From Streptomyces sp. NBC_00154 (GTDB lineage: Bacteria; Actinomycetota; Actinomycetes; Streptomycetales; Streptomycetaceae), in assembly GCF_026342835.1 (NCBI RefSeq), contig NZ_JAPEMI010000001.1, forward strand, positions 2,858,501 to 2,922,500: a stretch of DNA of 64,000 nucleotides, given 5' to 3'. Position 1 is the first letter of the stretch. Each line of letters opens with the position of its first letter. Made by a program: the position numbers and the translations under genes. The notes under the pieces are model-generated. The model ran no database searches. It saw nothing but the letters and a program-made list of their open reading frames with translations, and had not been told where the DNA came from. Shown piece by piece: positions 53,502 to 62,643 of the stretch.

Positions 53502-53888
53502 TCAGGACCCCGCACCCGCCCCACCGGCCGAACCCGCCGTGGGCCGGCGCAGCTCCGCGTTGAGGCGCAGCGCCTCCTCCAGCTGGTCCTCCAGGATGAC
53601 GATGCGACAGGCCGCCTCGATCGGCGTACCGCCGTCGACGAGCTCACGGGCACGGGCCGCGATCCGCAACTGATAGCGGGAGTAGCGACGGTGGCCGCCC
53701 TCGGACCGCAGGGGCGTGATCAGGCGGGCGTCACCGATCGCCCGGAGGAAGCCCGGCGTGGCGCCGATCATCTCCGCGGCGCGCCCCATGGTGTAGGCGG
53801 GGTAGTCGTCGTCATCGAGTCGACCGGCGGCATGCGGAGGGGTCTCTGCGGGCATTTGCACCTCTTCCGGGCCCGCGGCGAGAGACAT
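53502..53888 (-). CDS. MerR-like transcriptional regulator
   Basis: Up to 128 aa (start 53888; an ATG at 53852 is possible). The HTH is YTMGRAAEMIGATPGFLRAI, then the wing GGHRRYSRYQLRIAARAREL and a helix with EAACRIVILEDQLEEALRLN. It lacks a long effector domain, so it is a short MerR-type DNA-binding protein. It lies upstream of the cold-shock gene, in the same direction, with its own gap; a regulatory link is likely but unproven. Confidence 0.85.
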   Translation of the reverse strand: MSLAAGPEEVQMPAETPPHAAGRLDDDDYPAYTMGRAAEMIGATPGFLRAIGDARLITPLRSEGGHRRYSRYQLRIAARARELVDGGTPIEAACRIVILEDQLEEALRLNAELRRPTAGSAGGAGAGS

Positions 53889-54110
53889 CGGAAGCGTCTC
53901 TGATTTCGTTGACCGAAAAAGAAACTCTCATGGTGCGGGCCATCATCTCTAGCATAGCCGCGACAGATTTCCCGGGCCTGCCAGGTGAAATTATCTGCCT
54001 GCCGGAGAGGGCGCACCCCGGGGCGCGAGGACCGCCGTGCACCCCGGGGCGCACGCATCCCCGTGCGCCTGTCCGCACACCCGGTCGGGACACACTGACC
54101 GGCCGGTCAG

Positions 54111-54139
54111 TTGATGACGGTCCGGCCGGCGGCCATAAT
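54111..54139 (+). promoter_or_regulatory. Near-consensus sigma-70 promoter
   Basis: -35 TTGATG (54111-54116) and -10 CATAAT (54134-54139) are separated by 17 bp. Transcription would start near 54146, exactly at the foot of the first hairpin of the RNA feature that follows. Confidence 0.7.
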
Positions 54140-54145
54140 GACGGG

Positions 54146-54261
54146 GTAGCCCTTCACGCATCCCCCGTCGTGAAGGGCTACGACTCGTTGCGGGCCCGCG
54201 CGGACGCACGACGACTTCATGGGCAAGGGACTCCCCTCGTGGTCCCTTGCCCATGTTTTTT
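54146..54261 (+). ncRNA. Candidate ~115-nt small RNA or attenuated leader
   Basis: Starting at the predicted first base there is a 13-bp perfect hairpin (GTAGCCCTTCACG, 54146-54158, with CGTGAAGGGCTAC, 54169-54181), a 36-nt single-stranded stretch, and an intrinsic terminator. No open frame is plausible. It is either a free small RNA or a leader that attenuates the XRE operon starting at 54370. Confidence 0.6.
54218..54261 (+). terminator. Canonical intrinsic terminator with T run
   Basis: CATGGGCAAGGGAC pairs perfectly with GTCCCTTGCCCATG (14 bp, 10-nt loop) and is followed by TTTTTT. T-run terminators of this quality are uncommon in Streptomyces. Confidence 0.85.
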
Positions 54262-54369
54262 CGAGTTAACAGTGACGTAGAGTGTTTGCGCAAGCCCGCT
54301 CCTGGCACCGGAGCAGGATGTTCCGCTCGGACGGACGCGCGTACGGCGGACGTGGACGTGGGGGCCCCG

Positions 54370-54819
54370 ATGGACAACGGCGAAGAACACGCGCCGGAGC
54401 TGCGGACGCTGCAGCAGAAGGTCGAGTACATGGTGGAGGAGACCTTCCCCGGCCAGAAGATCTCCGGGCGGGTCTTCGCGGACCTGGTCAAGGAGCGCGG
54501 CGGCTCGCTGTCGCACAGCTACTTCTCGAACATCCTCGCCGGGAAGGTCACCCAGCCGTCCGAGGAGATCCTCAAGGCCCTCGGGCTGGGCTTCGGCGTC
54601 GACTGGCGCTTCTTCAAGGAGGAGTCCGAGGTCGTCGACGATGTCGTCGCGGGGCTGCGGTTCCTCGCGAAGCGGCGTACCGGGGAGATCAGCGGGCTGG
54701 CCGGCCGTGGCCTCGACGACGACGGTCTTCCGCCGGAGCTCCTGCAGTTCGCGCTCTCGCTCCTGGAGGACGCGAAGGACCGCCGGGGCGACGCAGCCGA
54801 CGGCCGGTCGGAGCAGTAG
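54370..54819 (+). CDS. XRE-like HTH protein
   Basis: 149 aa from the ATG at 54370. ELRTLQQKVEYMVEETFPGQ, then the HTH-like region SGRVFADLVKERGGSLSHSY and FSNILAGKVTQPSEEILKAL, a linker VDWRFFKEESEV and a C-terminal domain with LQFALSLLEDAKDR. This is the actinobacterial regulator type paired with ImmA/IrrE peptidases. The peptidase encoded next (6 nt later) may cleave it or act with it. Confidence 0.85.
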   Translation: MDNGEEHAPELRTLQQKVEYMVEETFPGQKISGRVFADLVKERGGSLSHSYFSNILAGKVTQPSEEILKALGLGFGVDWRFFKEESEVVDDVVAGLRFLAKRRTGEISGLAGRGLDDDGLPPELLQFALSLLEDAKDRRGDAADGRSEQ

Positions 54820-54824
54820 ATCTC

Positions 54825-55400
54825 ATGTCTCTGCGTGCGCTGCGGAAAGAGTGCGAGGCCGGACTGGCCGACCTTCCCATCCCCGCCCCGTTCTCCGTCG
54901 CCGGCCTGGTGACGAACATGGAGGCGGCCCGCGGGCGCACCATCGTGCTGCATGAAATGCCCGACCGGCTGGCGCGGGTCAACGCCGCCTGCGGGCTGCG
55001 CCTGGCCTCCGGCCGGATCAGCTTCGTGCTCTACCGGCGGCGCCCGACCGCGTACCAGACACAGCACGTCATCCTGCACGAGCTGTGCCACGAGTGGTTC
55101 GACCACGGCACCTCGCTCGACGCGGAGCAGCTCCAGCGGCTGCTGCCCGTCTTCGACACGTCCCTGATCTCCCGGGTCCTCGACTCCGGTGTCGCGGACG
55201 CGCTGCGGGCGGGCGACGGCACGGTGCAGGCGCGCGCCCAGTACGACACCCATGACGAGCGGGTCGCCGAGTTCGGTGCCTCGCTCATCCCCCGTATGGC
55301 CAGGGACGTGACGAGCGACGACATGATGGGGCGCCTCGCCAACTCGCTCTCCCGCCCCGTCGCGCACCGCCGTCGCCGCGGCCTGTTCCGCCGGCCCTGA
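54825..55400 (+). CDS. ImmA/IrrE-like metallopeptidase
   Basis: 191 aa from the ATG at 54825. The zinc motif is HVILHELCHEWFDHG (H-E-x-x-H); the third ligand may be the Asp/Glu in DERVAEFGASLIPR. ImmA/IrrE peptidases cleave or release HTH repressors in response to stress. It is sandwiched between the XRE protein and a membrane protein, so it may transmit a membrane signal. Confidence 0.88.
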   Translation: MSLRALRKECEAGLADLPIPAPFSVAGLVTNMEAARGRTIVLHEMPDRLARVNAACGLRLASGRISFVLYRRRPTAYQTQHVILHELCHEWFDHGTSLDAEQLQRLLPVFDTSLISRVLDSGVADALRAGDGTVQARAQYDTHDERVAEFGASLIPRMARDVTSDDMMGRLANSLSRPVAHRRRRGLFRRP

Positions 55401-55457
55401 CCCTCCGGCTCTCCCCGCCCCACCCTCCAGCTGTCCCCCACCCAGAGGAATTCCGCC

Positions 55458-56714
55458 GTGACCCCGCTCGACCTCGCCGGCTATCTCATAGCCGCCCTGA
55501 TGACGGCCGTCGCCGTGTGGCGCATGCCGGCCGCCCTGTGGGGCGACGAGGAGGACAAGCGTCGCCGGGCCCTGTGGGGCTGCTACGCCGGATTCGCCGC
55601 CGCCCTGTGGACCAAGACCCGGGTCGTCCGGATCGGCCTCAACGACAGCCCGGTCACCGACCTTTCGGTCCTGATCAAGCACTACACCGCGACCGTCGCG
55701 ATCCTGGCGATCCTCAGCTACATCGTCGCCATCTACGGCCAGTACCCCGACGCCGGTGACATCCCGCGGCACGTACGGTTCGCCCGGACGATCCAGCAGG
55801 TGGCGGCGAAGGCGTCCGTCGCCACGCTGGTCCTGCTGACGGTGCTCTTCTTCACCGTCGTCGACCGTTCCGTGCCGTCGGACCGTTTCGTCTCCGACCA
55901 CGCAGGCCAGTGGGGCGCCACGCTGTACATGACCGTGTTCTACCTCTACCTGGGTGCCGCGTCCGCTGTCTGCGCGTACCAGTGGACGCTGGCCACCGCC
56001 GGCGCCCGGCTGCGTCATCTGCGGGTCGGGCTCGGCATGATGACGTTCGCGATGTTCATCGGGGTCGGCTACACCGTCAGCCGCACGCTGTTCCTGTGGG
56101 TCAGTGTCATCGACCGGCCGAGCCCGGCCTTCGCCCTGGAGTTCGACGAGGTCACCGAGGCCGCGCAGCTCGTGCTGTTCGCGTTCTTCGCGGTGGGCGC
56201 GTCCATCCCCGCCTTCAGCAAGGGCGGGCGCCGGGTGAAGCTGTGGCGGGCCCAGAGCCGGCTGCACGCCCTGTGGTACGAGCTGATGACCGCGTTTCCC
56301 GACCAGCCGTTCGAGCCGCCGCGTTCGCTGCGCCGCGAACTGACCCGGTTCGACACCCCCGCCGATCTGCGGATCGACCGGTGGACCGCCGACATCGCGG
56401 ACGCGGTCGAGAAGCTGCGTCACTACGTACCGGACGCCCTGCTGCCGGCCGCCGAGGCCGCGGCCGCCGCCGACACGCCGGACCCCGCGAAGTCCGGACC
56501 GCTCGCCGACGCCTACTGGATCAAGGCTGCCCTGACGGCCAGGAACGCCGGCGCCCCCGCGGGGCCGGCCGGGGCGGTCGGCACGCAGCACGCCACCGAC
56601 CAGGACGGCGAAGTGGCGTGGCTGGTACAGGTGGCGGCCGCGTACCGAACGATCACCGACGACCGGGCCCGACGCGTCCTGGCGTCCCTCACCGACCGGG
56701 AGAAGACAGCGTGA
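55458..56714 (+). CDS. MAB_1171c-family multi-pass membrane protein
   Basis: 418 aa from the GTG at 55458 (CAGAGGAATTCC upstream). Seven membrane segments, including LDLAGYLIAALMTAVAVWRM, TATVAILAILSYIVAIYGQY, ATLVLLTVLFFTVVDRSVPS, LYMTVFYLYLGAASAVCAYQ, FAMFIGVGYTVSRTLFLWV. The C-terminal half (about 255-415) is cytoplasmic and helical. The family is defined by Mycobacterium MAB_1171c; it is regularly linked to XRE/ImmA genes. Role unknown. Confidence 0.85.
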   Translation: MTPLDLAGYLIAALMTAVAVWRMPAALWGDEEDKRRRALWGCYAGFAAALWTKTRVVRIGLNDSPVTDLSVLIKHYTATVAILAILSYIVAIYGQYPDAGDIPRHVRFARTIQQVAAKASVATLVLLTVLFFTVVDRSVPSDRFVSDHAGQWGATLYMTVFYLYLGAASAVCAYQWTLATAGARLRHLRVGLGMMTFAMFIGVGYTVSRTLFLWVSVIDRPSPAFALEFDEVTEAAQLVLFAFFAVGASIPAFSKGGRRVKLWRAQSRLHALWYELMTAFPDQPFEPPRSLRRELTRFDTPADLRIDRWTADIADAVEKLRHYVPDALLPAAEAAAAADTPDPAKSGPLADAYWIKAALTARNAGAPAGPAGAVGTQHATDQDGEVAWLVQVAAAYRTITDDRARRVLASLTDREKTA

Positions 56715-57322
56715 CGTCCACCGTCGACCCGACCCTCGACTCCACCGTCGGCGCCGAGGCGTCGGCCGCCCGCAGGGTCACGGACGTGCTCCAGCCCCGC
56801 AACGTCCTGCTGGTCGGCATGCTCGCCATCGGGCTGGCCGCCGCGGGCCACTGCACCGGTCTGCTGTGGGGCCTGCTCGGGGCCCTGTGCGCGGGGCTCG
56901 TCCCGGCCGGCTACATCGAGTGGGAGCGAGGGCGCGGCACCTGGGGCGACCGGCATGTCGTCGACCGTACGAAGCGTGCGCCGATCTTCTTCGTCATCCT
57001 GGGCTCGATCGGTGCCGGCTCGGTCGTCATGGTCCTCGGGCACGCGCCGACCGGGATCCTGGTGGCGATGCTGGCGCTGTGGGCGATGACGGTCGTCCTG
57101 CTGGCCGTCAACACCGTGTGGAAGATCTCGGTGGACGCGTCGGTCGCCTCGGCGGTCGTCGCGCTGCTCGCCGCCGTCCACTCCCCGTGGTGGCTCCTGG
57201 CGTACGCGATGACGGCCGCCGTGTGCTGGTCACGGGTGGCGCTCGGCTACCACACCGTCGCACAGGTGGTGGCGGGAGCGTCGCTGGGCGCGGCGACGGC
57301 GGGTGCGTTCCTGCTCGTCTGA
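56711..57322 (+). CDS. PAP2-like membrane phosphatase
   Basis: 203 aa from the GTG at 56711 (GTGA overlap). Five or six membrane helices. The PAP2 motifs are partly recognisable: DRTKRAPIFFVILG (K-R-A-P, KxxxxxxRP region changed) and WSRVALGYHTVAQVVAGASL (R-x5-H). The PSGH motif is not obvious, so catalysis is uncertain. Terminal gene of the XRE operon. Confidence 0.82.
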   Translation: MTSTVDPTLDSTVGAEASAARRVTDVLQPRNVLLVGMLAIGLAAAGHCTGLLWGLLGALCAGLVPAGYIEWERGRGTWGDRHVVDRTKRAPIFFVILGSIGAGSVVMVLGHAPTGILVAMLALWAMTVVLLAVNTVWKISVDASVASAVVALLAAVHSPWWLLAYAMTAAVCWSRVALGYHTVAQVVAGASLGAATAGAFLLV

Positions 57323-57542
57323 CGGCCGTCCGGCCACCGGTGCTTCTCCCGGCGCATCCCCGGTTGCGTAACGTCAGGCATGCCCAAATAGTCGTGTACC
57401 GACGGACTTTTACGGACTGAAGCGTCCTGCGGTACGGGGCCGGGACGGCGCTTCACGTGCCCCGGGAGGGATTCGTGGGCGACGCCATCGGTCAGATGCC
57501 CAGCTCGGCGGCTGGTATCGCCATCGGCCCCAGGAGATCAGC

Positions 57543-59429
57543 ATGACCACAGCCGCCGCATCGGGCACACCTGCCGCTCCGGTCACGCCGGACTTCGCGG
57601 ATCGCACCGATTTCGAGAACGCCGACCGGGGCTTCGTGGCCGGCCCCTCGTCCACGACCATCACCACCGACGACGGACGCATGGTGTGGGACTTCGCCGG
57701 CACCGCTTTCCTGGAGGGGGACTGCCCGGACACCGTCAACCCGAGCCTGTGGCGGCAGTCCCAGCTGTGCGCCCGCGCCGGCCTGTACCGGGTGACCGAC
57801 GGCATCTACCAGGTCCGCGGCTTCGACATGTCGAACATGACCCTCGTCGAGGGCGACACCGGTGTGATCGTCGTCGACCCGCTCGCCTCCGCCGAGACCG
57901 CCGCGGCCGGCCTCGCGCTCTACCGCGAGCAGCGTGGCGACCGCCCGGTCACCGGCGTGCTCTTCACCCATTCGCACGTCGACCACTTCGGGGGCATCCA
58001 CGGCGTCATCGGCCGGGCCGAGCAGGCCGACGGCGTACCGATCCTCGCCCCGCAGGGCTTCATGGAGCACTCGGGCACGGAGAACCTGTACGCCGGTACG
58101 GCCGTGCGGCGGCGCGGCGCCTACTGCTCGGGCAGGAACCTCGACCGCGGCCCCACCGGTCTGGTCGGGACGGGCCTCGGCTTCACCACCTCCACCGGAA
58201 CTCCCGGCCTCCTCCCGGCCACCATCGAGATCACCGGCACCGGGCAGGTCGAGACGGTCGACGGCGTGGTGTTCCACTTCCAGCTGACGCCCGGCACCGA
58301 GGCACCCTCGGAGATGAACTTCCATCTCCCCGAACACCGCGCCCTTTGCATGGCCGAGAACGCCACCCACACCCTGCACAACATCCTGTCGCTGCGCGGC
58401 GCCGTGGTCCGCGACGCCCGGACCTGGTCCCGCTGCCTCGACGAGGCCGTCCAGCTCTTCGGCTCCGAGAGCGACGTCCTCTTCGCCTCCCACCACTGGC
58501 CCACCTGGGGCACGGAGCGGCTCACCGCATTCCTGTCCGCGCAGTGCGACCTGTACGCCTATCTGCACGACCAGACCCTGCGCCTGGCCAACCAGGGCCG
58601 CACCGCCGCCGAGATCGCCGAGGTGATCGAACTGCCGCCCGGCCTCGCCCGCCCCTGGCACGCCCGCGGCTACTACGGTTCCGTCAGCCACAACGTGAAG
58701 GCGATCTACCAGCGCTACCTGGGCTGGTACGACGGCCACCCCTCCTCGCTGTGGGAGCACCCGCCGACCGAGTCCGCCCGCCGGTACGTCGACTGCATGG
58801 GTGGCGTCGACGCGGTGGTCGCCCGCGCCGGGGAGTACGTCTCCGACGGCGATCTGCGGTTCGCCGCCCAACTGCTCAAGCACGCGGTCTTCGCGCAGCC
58901 CGACCACACCGGGGCCAAGGAACTGCTCGCCCGGACCTTCGAGCTGCTCGCCCACGGGGCCGAGAACGCGATCTGGCGCAACTGCTACCTCATGGGCGCC
59001 CTCGAACTGCGCCAGGGCGTCACCGGGGCCGCCCCCTCCACCGGAAGCATGCCCGACACACTGAGCGTCGAGCAGATCTTCGATGCGCTCGCCATCCGCA
59101 TCAACGGCCCCGAGGCATGGGACCACCGGGCCACTCTGGACTGGCACTTCACCGATCTGGACGAGCAGTTCCGCACCAGCCTGCGCAACGGCGTCCTCGT
59201 GCCGACGAGGATGGATCCGGCGGACGCCGCCGTCGGCTTCGAAGGCGCCCCCGGCTTCGAAGGCACCCCCGCCGACGTGACGTTCACCCTGACCCGGCCG
59301 CAACTGCCGGACCTGCTGGCCGGGAAGGGGCTCGACACCATCGAGTACACCGGGGACATCGGCGCGCTCCGGACCCTGGTCTCGGTCCTGGACACCGCCG
59401 ACCCGGACTTCCCCGTCGTCACGCCCTGA
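57543..59429 (+). CDS. Alkyl-sulfatase-like metallo-beta-lactamase (BDS1 type)
   Basis: 628 aa from the ATG at 57543 (CAGGAGATCAGC upstream). Metal-binding motif THSHVDHFGG, further His/Glu ligands in LCMAENATHTLHN, ASHHWPTWG, then the dimerisation domain (RYLGWYDGHPSSLWEHPPTE) and a C-terminal SCP2-like domain (about 525-628). No signal peptide is visible, unlike Pseudomonas SdsA1. Hydrolyses primary or secondary alkyl sulfates. Confidence 0.93.
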   Translation: MTTAAASGTPAAPVTPDFADRTDFENADRGFVAGPSSTTITTDDGRMVWDFAGTAFLEGDCPDTVNPSLWRQSQLCARAGLYRVTDGIYQVRGFDMSNMTLVEGDTGVIVVDPLASAETAAAGLALYREQRGDRPVTGVLFTHSHVDHFGGIHGVIGRAEQADGVPILAPQGFMEHSGTENLYAGTAVRRRGAYCSGRNLDRGPTGLVGTGLGFTTSTGTPGLLPATIEITGTGQVETVDGVVFHFQLTPGTEAPSEMNFHLPEHRALCMAENATHTLHNILSLRGAVVRDARTWSRCLDEAVQLFGSESDVLFASHHWPTWGTERLTAFLSAQCDLYAYLHDQTLRLANQGRTAAEIAEVIELPPGLARPWHARGYYGSVSHNVKAIYQRYLGWYDGHPSSLWEHPPTESARRYVDCMGGVDAVVARAGEYVSDGDLRFAAQLLKHAVFAQPDHTGAKELLARTFELLAHGAENAIWRNCYLMGALELRQGVTGAAPSTGSMPDTLSVEQIFDALAIRINGPEAWDHRATLDWHFTDLDEQFRTSLRNGVLVPTRMDPADAAVGFEGAPGFEGTPADVTFTLTRPQLPDLLAGKGLDTIEYTGDIGALRTLVSVLDTADPDFPVVTP

Positions 59430-59522
59430 CCGCGCGCGATCCGGTGATCCTGATTCTTACGCTCCGGTGACGTGCCCGTACGGCGCCGCAGCGGAGCGCG
59501 CCCGGGGACCTAACGTGGCGTC

Positions 59523-60605
59523 ATGCGCGTACTGCTCACCGGCGGAGCCGGGTTCATCGGGGGACACATCGCCGAGGCGCTGGTCGCGCGCGGCCATGAA
59601 GTGGTCGTGTTCGACGCGCTGCTGGAGTCGGCGCACGGTGGGGGTGCCCGCAGCGGCCGGGAAGGAATGATCGTCGCCGATGTACGGGACCGGGACGCCG
59701 TGGCCGATGCGCTGCGGGGCGTCGACGCGGTGTGCCACCAGGCCGCGATGGTCGGCCTGGGCAAGGACTTCGCGGACGCCCCTGAGTACGTCGGCTGCAA
59801 CGACCTGGGGACGGCGGTCCTGCTGGCGGAGACGGCCCGCGCCGGGGTGGGCGATCTGGTGCTCGCCGGGTCGATGGTCGTGTACGGCGAAGGGCGGTAC
59901 GACTGTCCCCGGCACGGGCAGGTCCGGCCCGGGCCGCGAGCCGTGGACGATCTGGCGGCGGGCCGGTTCGAACCGCGCTGCCCGCGTTGCGGGGCCGAGT
60001 TGACCCCGGGCCTGGTCGCCGAGGACGCCCCGGCCGACCCGCGCAATGTGTACGCGGCGACGAAGCTCGCCCAGGAACATCTCGCCGCCGCGTGGGCGCG
60101 GGCGACGGGCGGCCGGGCGACGGCCCTGCGGTACCACAACGTGTACGGGCCGGGGATGCCGCGCGACACCCCGTACGCGGGTGTCGCGTCCTTCTTCCGC
60201 TCGTCGCTGGCCAGGGGCGAGGCACCGCAGGTCTTCGAGGACGGCTGCCAGCGGCGGGACTTCGTCCACGTACGCGACGTGGCGGCCGCCAACGCAATGG
60301 CGCTGGAGGCCGTGCGGGAACGGGCAGCCGGCAGCTTCACCGCGTACAACACGGGCAGCGGCGAACCGCACACCATCGGCGAGATGGCCACGGCACTGGC
60401 CTGCGCGCACGGCGGCCCGGCACCGGAGATCACCGGTGGGTACCGGCTCGGGGACGTACGCCATGTGACGGCGGACTCGCGCCGTCTGCGCGACGAGCTG
60501 GGCTGGCGGCCGGAGGTGGGGTTCGCGGAGGGGATGAAGGAGTTCGCGGGGGCGGAGCTGAGGTCGGGCCCGGCGGGCGGTCGAGGACGGCCCGCTCATG
60601 CCTGA
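59523..60605 (+). CDS. NAD-dependent epimerase/dehydratase (extended SDR)
   Basis: 360 aa. VLLTGGAGFIGGHIAEALVA (G-x2-G-x2-G), VVYGEG region, the catalytic Y-x3-K in NVYAATKLAQEHLA, and RYHNVYGPGMPRDTPYAGV. An insert FEPRCPRCGAELTPG (two Cys) in the middle is characteristic of one actinobacterial sugar-nucleotide epimerase group. Ends convergent with the histidine kinase gene with a 10-bp overlap. Confidence 0.9.
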   Translation: MRVLLTGGAGFIGGHIAEALVARGHEVVVFDALLESAHGGGARSGREGMIVADVRDRDAVADALRGVDAVCHQAAMVGLGKDFADAPEYVGCNDLGTAVLLAETARAGVGDLVLAGSMVVYGEGRYDCPRHGQVRPGPRAVDDLAAGRFEPRCPRCGAELTPGLVAEDAPADPRNVYAATKLAQEHLAAAWARATGGRATALRYHNVYGPGMPRDTPYAGVASFFRSSLARGEAPQVFEDGCQRRDFVHVRDVAAANAMALEAVRERAAGSFTAYNTGSGEPHTIGEMATALACAHGGPAPEITGGYRLGDVRHVTADSRRLRDELGWRPEVGFAEGMKEFAGAELRSGPAGGRGRPAHA

Positions 60606-61711
60606 GCGGCCGCCGGGAGGGTGACCTCGAAGCAGCAGCCGCCCGTGACGTTGCGGACCTCCGCCCGGCCCTCGTGCGCCTCCACGATGCCGCGGACGAT
60701 CGCCAGCCCGAGTCCCGCACCGGCGGGTGGCGTACGGGCGTGGCTGCCGCGCCAGCCCGTGTCGAAGACTCTCGGCAGGTCCTCCTCGGGGATGCCACCG
60801 CAGCCGTCCGTCACCGAGAGCACCACCCCGCCGTCGGCGCGGTGAGCGGCCACCGCGACCGTGCCGTCGGCCGGGGTACGGCGGATCGCGTTGATCAAGA
60901 GGTTGCCCAGGACCCGGCTCATCTCCTTGCTGTCGACCTCCACCGGCACGGCGTCGATACGGTCGCCGACCAGCCGCACCCCGTGCTCGCGCGCCAGCGG
61001 GTCCGCGCCCGCAAGGGCGTCACCGACCAGGTCGTACACGGAGATGCGGGTGGGGGTCAGGGTGAGCGATCCGGCGTGGATCCGGGAGAGTTCGAAGAGG
61101 TCGCCGACCATGTCGTTCATGCGTTCCACCTCGGTCCGTATCTGCCGCAGGTAGCGGCCGGAGTCGGCGGCCATGCCGTCCTCCAACGCCTCCGACATGG
61201 CCCGCAGCCCGGCGAGCGGGGTCCGCAGATCGTGCGAGATCCATGCGACGAGCTCACGGCGCGACGTCTCCAGTGCGCGTTCGCGCTCCCGGGAGCTGTC
61301 CAGCTTGGCGCTGGTGGCCGCCAGTTCCTTTGCCAGGTGGGAGAGTTCGGCGGTCGCCTGCTCCTCGGGGGCGGCGAACGTGCCGCCGTCGCCGAACGAA
61401 CGGGCCGCGAGCGCCAGGTCCCGGCTCCTGGCCGCGACCCAGCGGCCCAGCAGCATCGCGGTGGCGAGGGACACCACGGCGGCCATGGCGACGACGGTCG
61501 TGACGACGGTCAGATCGTGCGCCGACAGGAACATCGCCCAGGCGACCGCGAGGGTCCCGGCGAGCATCGCGGTCACGGCGACGGCGGCGACGACGGCCAG
61601 CGACACGACGAGCGAACGGTGCCGGAAGACGCGCAGGACCAGTGCGCCGAGAAGCCCGGCCGCCGCGGCGCCCAGGAACGCGAAGAGCGCGATGAGGAGC
61701 AGGTCGGTCAT
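60596..61711 (-). CDS. Sensor histidine kinase
   Basis: 371 aa from the ATG at 61711. Two membrane helices (LLIALFAFLGAAAAGLLGAL... and a segment near 40-90), a HAMP-like linker, H box LVAWISHDLRTPLAGLRAMS, N box VLGNLLINAIRRTPADGTV, G box AGLGLAIVRGIVEAHEG. Its start overlaps the response-regulator stop (ATGA). The signal is unknown; the short outer loop suggests membrane-stress sensing. Confidence 0.95.
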   Translation of the reverse strand: MTDLLLIALFAFLGAAAAGLLGALVLRVFRHRSLVVSLAVVAAVAVTAMLAGTLAVAWAMFLSAHDLTVVTTVVAMAAVVSLATAMLLGRWVAARSRDLALAARSFGDGGTFAAPEEQATAELSHLAKELAATSAKLDSSRERERALETSRRELVAWISHDLRTPLAGLRAMSEALEDGMAADSGRYLRQIRTEVERMNDMVGDLFELSRIHAGSLTLTPTRISVYDLVGDALAGADPLAREHGVRLVGDRIDAVPVEVDSKEMSRVLGNLLINAIRRTPADGTVAVAAHRADGGVVLSVTDGCGGIPEEDLPRVFDTGWRGSHARTPPAGAGLGLAIVRGIVEAHEGRAEVRNVTGGCCFEVTLPAAAQA

Positions 61712-62520
61712 GAGGGGTCCGCCTCGGTGGTCGGGGCGCCCGGCGGGGCGGCTTCCGTGCCGCCCGGGCGGGCCGGGACGGGGGCCGGGTCCAGGCGGTA
61801 GCCCAGCCCCCACACCGTCTGGATCAGCTGCGGACGGGCCGGATCCGTCTCGACCTTGCCGCGCAGCCGCCGCACATGGACCGTCACCGTCGACAGGTCC
61901 CCGAAGTCCCACCCCCAGACCTCCCGCATCAGTTCCTCCCGGGTGAACACCCGGCCGGGGTGGCGCAGGAAGAAGGCCAGGAGGTCGAACTCCCGGAGGG
62001 TGAGGGCGAGCTCCCGGCCGTCCCGCACCGCGCGGCGGGCCGCGGGATCGAGACGGAGTCCGGCGCACTCCAGCGGGGCCCGGGCGGCGTCCGCGCCGGG
62101 CGCCGCTGCCCGGCCCCGGCGCAGCACCGCGTCGACGCGCAGCACGAGCTCGCGCGGGCTGAACGGCTTGGTGACGTAGTCGTCCGCGCCCGTCTCCAGG
62201 CCCAGGATGCGGTCGTCCTCGTCCCCGCGCGCCGTCAGCATGATGACCGGCACACGGCCGTGCGCCCGCATCCTGCGGCAGACCTCGAAGCCGTCCATGC
62301 CGGGCAGCATCAGGTCGAGGACGACCAGGTCCGGCCGGCGCGCCGTGAAGCACTCCAGCGCCGCGGGACCGTCGCCGGCCCGCCGGACGTCGTAGCCCGC
62401 CCGGTCCAGATAGCCGACGACCACCTCGGCGACCGTCGGATCGTCGTCCACGACGAGGACATGGCCGCGCGGAACGCCGGGGGCGGTGCCGGAACCCGGG
62501 GCGTCCGGGATGTTCTCCAT
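61708..62520 (-). CDS. OmpR-family response regulator
   Basis: 270 aa from the ATG at 62520. Receiver domain HVLVVDDDPTVAEVVVGYLD with phospho-Asp in LVVLDLMLPGMDGFEVCRRM and K in DDYVTKPFSPRELVLRV; winged helix LTLREFDLLAFFLRHPGRVF, TREELMREVWGWDFGDLSTV. Coupled to the kinase. Divergent from the glycosyltransferase gene at 62644, which it may regulate. Confidence 0.95.
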   Translation of the reverse strand: MENIPDAPGSGTAPGVPRGHVLVVDDDPTVAEVVVGYLDRAGYDVRRAGDGPAALECFTARRPDLVVLDLMLPGMDGFEVCRRMRAHGRVPVIMLTARGDEDDRILGLETGADDYVTKPFSPRELVLRVDAVLRRGRAAAPGADAARAPLECAGLRLDPAARRAVRDGRELALTLREFDLLAFFLRHPGRVFTREELMREVWGWDFGDLSTVTVHVRRLRGKVETDPARPQLIQTVWGLGYRLDPAPVPARPGGTEAAPPGAPTTEADPS

Positions 62521-62643
62521 ACAGCCACTCTGGCATCCCGGTTGCCGGGAGAGCCGGTCGGCGGTCCGCCGAAGGGCCGACGTCCGGCTTTCGTAAGAAC
62601 CGGAAGCCCGAAATGCCGGTTTCCGCTCCGTAGGGTGAGCAAG

